Shown here in pieces: positions 62,367-64,000 of a stretch of 64,000 nucleotides of DNA; position 1 is the first letter of the stretch; each line of letters starts with the position of its first letter. A program made the position numbers and the translations under genes. Source of the DNA: Sabulicella rubraurantiaca. Lineage in GTDB: Bacteria; Pseudomonadota; Alphaproteobacteria; Acetobacterales; Acetobacteraceae. The DNA is taken from positions 162,053-226,052 of the forward strand of contig NZ_JAFEUU010000007.1 of the NCBI RefSeq assembly GCF_017355885.1. Reading direction: 5' to 3'. Below the pieces are notes generated by a model. That model did not search any database. It was given only the letters and a program-made list of their open reading frames with translations, and was not told the DNA's origin.

Positions 62367-62388
62367 AAGGGGGCCGCAAGGCCCCCTT
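62367..62388 (+). terminator. Intrinsic terminator after the transporter
   Basis: AAGGGGGCC (62367-62375), loop GCAA, GGCCCCCTT (62380-62388), followed by TCTTCG. Located 25 bases after the stop. Confidence 0.88.
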
Positions 62389-62912
62389 TCTTCGTGATTA
62401 GGTTCGAGAGGTTGAGTGACCTGAAGCGGTGCGGCTGCCGCGGAAGATGGGCGGCTGACCTGCCTACAGGCCTGAGCCACCTCGGGCCCTGCGGGTGTTG
62501 AGTGGCCCGACGACATCTGGACGGCGCACACGGCGCGGATCTCGATGCTGGACGATGTCTGCCTCGAGCCGGCGGTCGTGGCCTTTGCCTTCGCGTGGCT
62601 GAGGCGTCAGCGCTGGGAGGTGGGTGCCCGATGGAGGACAGCGGAACAGCAGCGATGCGCCTGCCGTGGCGAGCGCTGAAGGGTCCTGCCCCCAAACATC
62701 GCAGCCGCGACGAGGCCAAGGTGTTCCCGTTCAAGAGGGCTTCCACAATCTGTGCGCTTGCATCGGGGCCTCGCGATCTCACGCGCGAGCAGAAGGCAGT
62801 TGTGGCAGCAGGGTCATAGTGTCTGCGAAGGCGGAACAAGCCCGCGACTTCATGTGCGGGCAGAAGAAACGAGACGTACGACGCTCCGGCGGGATGATCC
62901 CTCCGGAGCGCG

Positions 62913-62940
62913 TGAGGCGCTTCCGCCTGGAAGCGCCTCA
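62913..62940 (-). terminator. Hairpin after a PEP-CTERM gene
   Basis: TGAGGCGCTTCC (62913-62924), loop GCCT, GGAAGCGCCTCA (62929-62940): a perfect 12-base stem 8 bases after the PEP-CTERM stop on the minus strand. No T-run, so termination may be weak, but the structure is striking. Confidence 0.65.
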
Positions 62941-62948
62941 TCCAAGCC

Positions 62949-63701
62949 TCATGCGGCCATCTTACGACGGCACGCCAAGCCCAAGCCGAGCAGCCCAGCA
63001 CCGAGGAGCGCGAGGCTCGCCGGTTCGGAAACGGGGATGGTGAGGGCCTGGCCGCGGCTGAGCAGCTGGCCGCCCGGATCCAGCGTGAAATCGAACCCAA
63101 GCGTCATGGAGTAGGGAGATGTCAGGCTGGTCGCAGCCGACTGGTTCAAAGAGAAGCTGAACGGGGCGCCTGTCGGCGCACTGAAAGTGTCGGTGAAGAG
63201 CAGGGTGCCCGGCCGGTCATTGGGCGTCTGGCCACCCTGGTTGTTCGCATCGTCGGCGTAGTAGCTCAGCGTGATCGACTCCCCGGCATTGTTCTCCATC
63301 GTCCCGGAACCGGAGAGGAAAGCCAGTGGGCCGCCATTGAGGTAGTCGGTCGCACCCACCGAGACGTTGATGGTCTGGCTGGCGCCGCTGTTGTTGATGA
63401 CCTGCAGCGAACTGCTGTTGAGGCTATCGGTGCCCGAGCCCGGGTTCCCAGGGACGCCTGTTGCGGTGCTGATCGAACCGAAGACGCTGACGCCGTTGAT
63501 GATCTCAGGGGTGGAGGTGGTCCCGATCCCGAGAACCCCGACCGCTCCGTTGGTGTCGCAGAGGGCTTGGTCGGCACAGCTGAAGACCGTGCCACCGACA
63601 TTGGCCGTCAGGATCAGATCAGCCTGGGCGCTAGGTACCGCCCCGAAGACGGCGCCAGCCACTGCGAGGGCTGGCAGCAGTGCTGCGGATTGTCTTGGCA
63701 T
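62949..63701 (-). CDS. PEP-CTERM sorting domain protein
   Basis: 250 residues. Signal peptide (LLPALAVAGAVFGAVPSAQA) cleaved near SAQA. Ser/Asn/Thr/Gly-rich beta-type mature region (NNSGASQTINVSVGATDYLN). C-terminus VSEPASLALLGAGLLGLGLA then CRRKMAA, the PEP-type variant with Glu. One Cys pair (FSCADQALCD) suggests a disulfide. GGAAGGAGC precedes ATG 63701; an upstream in-frame ATG is likely not used. Likely exported and processed by the exosortase. Confidence 0.9.
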   Translation of the reverse strand: MPRQSAALLPALAVAGAVFGAVPSAQADLILTANVGGTVFSCADQALCDTNGAVGVLGIGTTSTPEIINGVSVFGSISTATGVPGNPGSGTDSLNSSSLQVINNSGASQTINVSVGATDYLNGGPLAFLSGSGTMENNAGESITLSYYADDANNQGGQTPNDRPGTLLFTDTFSAPTGAPFSFSLNQSAATSLTSPYSMTLGFDFTLDPGGQLLSRGQALTIPVSEPASLALLGAGLLGLGLACRRKMAA

Positions 63702-63905
63702 GTGAGGCTCCTTCCCAAAACGGGTTGAGAAAGGTGCGGTGAGGGACTGATGCATCGCCCCTGTCATGAGCTGAAAAGCTAGTCTCCTCATGGTGGTCCT
63801 CCTGGGACCTGATGCAGTTTTTGTTTCCGCACCTTGTTGGAACTGGAAACATGCTCCTTGAGGTCGCGCGACTGGCCGAAGCTCGTCACGCGTTTGCAGG
63901 GACGG

Positions 63906-64000
63906 TCAGATCTCCTTGCGGCGCAGCAGGCCGAGACCGAGCAGGCCGAGGCCCATCAGGGCAAGGCCAGCCGGCGCAGGCACTGGCGTGAGGGTGGCCG
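63906..64000 (-). CDS. PEP-CTERM protein, C-terminal end (cut by window edge)
   Basis: Only the last 31 residues are visible, ending PVPAPAGLALMGLGLLGLGL then LRRKEI: VPAPA-type sorting motif, hydrophobic helix and basic tail. The rest of the gene lies beyond base 64000. It is the second PEP-CTERM gene in tandem with the one at 62949. Confidence 0.88.
   Translation of the reverse strand, partial: ATLTPVPAPAGLALMGLGLLGLGLLRRKEI

Larger units (their letters stand above)
62343..62948. other. Long intergenic region
   Basis: 606 bases between the transporter and a PEP-CTERM gene. After the terminator (62367-62388) I find no supported gene. A plus-strand frame at 62545-62679 (45 codons, MLDDVCLEPAVVAF) and a longer one at 62502-62819 lack family matches; the first has protein-like composition and may be a relic. 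The 3' end holds a 12-base hairpin at 62913-62940. Confidence 0.5.

Overview
The window is GC-rich (roughly 70% by eye), densely packed chromosomal DNA, with many 1-8 base gene overlaps and GTG/TTG starts. Gene content (mreBCD-mrdA-rodA, AmtB/GlnK, DUF1127, HWE kinase, alanine/lysine-rich histone H1-like protein, MmcB, exosortase with PEP-CTERM proteins) fits an alphaproteobacterium. An aerobic, Roseomonas-like member of the Acetobacteraceae is my best guess; this is inference from gene content, not a computed placement. I saw no rRNA, tRNA, CRISPR array, intact insertion sequence or phage block.

Layout. 0-3.4 kb: panC start (cut by the edge), M20 amidohydrolase, GST, MmcB, pterin dehydratase and a small zincin. 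3.6-7.4 kb: a 731-residue disordered repeat protein facing an exosortase fused to an EpsI domain. 7.6-14.7 kb: HWE histidine kinase, SH3 lipoprotein, the stomatin/NfeD pair and an 810-residue RTX-type protein. 14.8-18.7 kb: LysR/DUF1127 divergent pair, DUF167, aroC and an unknown conserved-looking protein. 18.8-24.3 kb: the cell-elongation operon mreB-mreC-mreD-mrdA-rodA. 24.4-31.9 kb: catabolic genes (carbamoylase/nitrilase-type amidase, WYL protein, hydantoinase/allantoinase-type enzyme, LysR, MmgE/PrpD, methylcitrate/citrate synthase). 32.3-35.5 kb: histone-like repeat protein, OtnC/OtnK pair and two membrane proteins. 35.5-43.9 kb: SerA, allantoate-amidohydrolase-type peptidase, UraH, PuuD, a double-length uronate dehydrogenase, amidase and an arginase-like protein. 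44.0-51.5 kb: AmtB/GlnK, UbiH-type hydroxylase, small genes, Trm112, LON-domain protein, thioredoxin-TPR protein and PBP1A. 51.6-57.5 kb: TetR plus a five-gene-scale acyl-CoA catabolic locus with a clear palindromic operator. 57.5-64 kb: small secreted proteins, cold-shock protein, an MHS-type MFS transporter and three PEP-CTERM proteins in a looser region with long non-coding gaps.

How it fits together. Urate breakdown is largely covered by genes scattered over 24-38 kb: PuuD makes 5-hydroxyisourate, UraH hydrolyses it, and the allantoinase-type and allantoate-amidohydrolase-type enzymes could carry the product onward; ammonia released could be linked to AmtB/GlnK. The exosortase at 6-7.4 kb is the likely processing enzyme for the PEP-CTERM proteins at 59-64 kb. 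The TetR locus encodes beta-oxidation-like steps (two acyl-CoA dehydrogenases, an enoyl-CoA hydratase, an NDP-forming acyl-CoA synthetase).

Most unusual items: a uronate dehydrogenase tandem fusion whose linker is a translated Shine-Dalgarno region; the histidine/glycine/lysine repeat protein beside the exosortase; an RTX protein built on a ~107-residue super-repeat; an arginase-like protein with altered metal-binding motifs; and a PEP-CTERM protein that also carries a lipobox.
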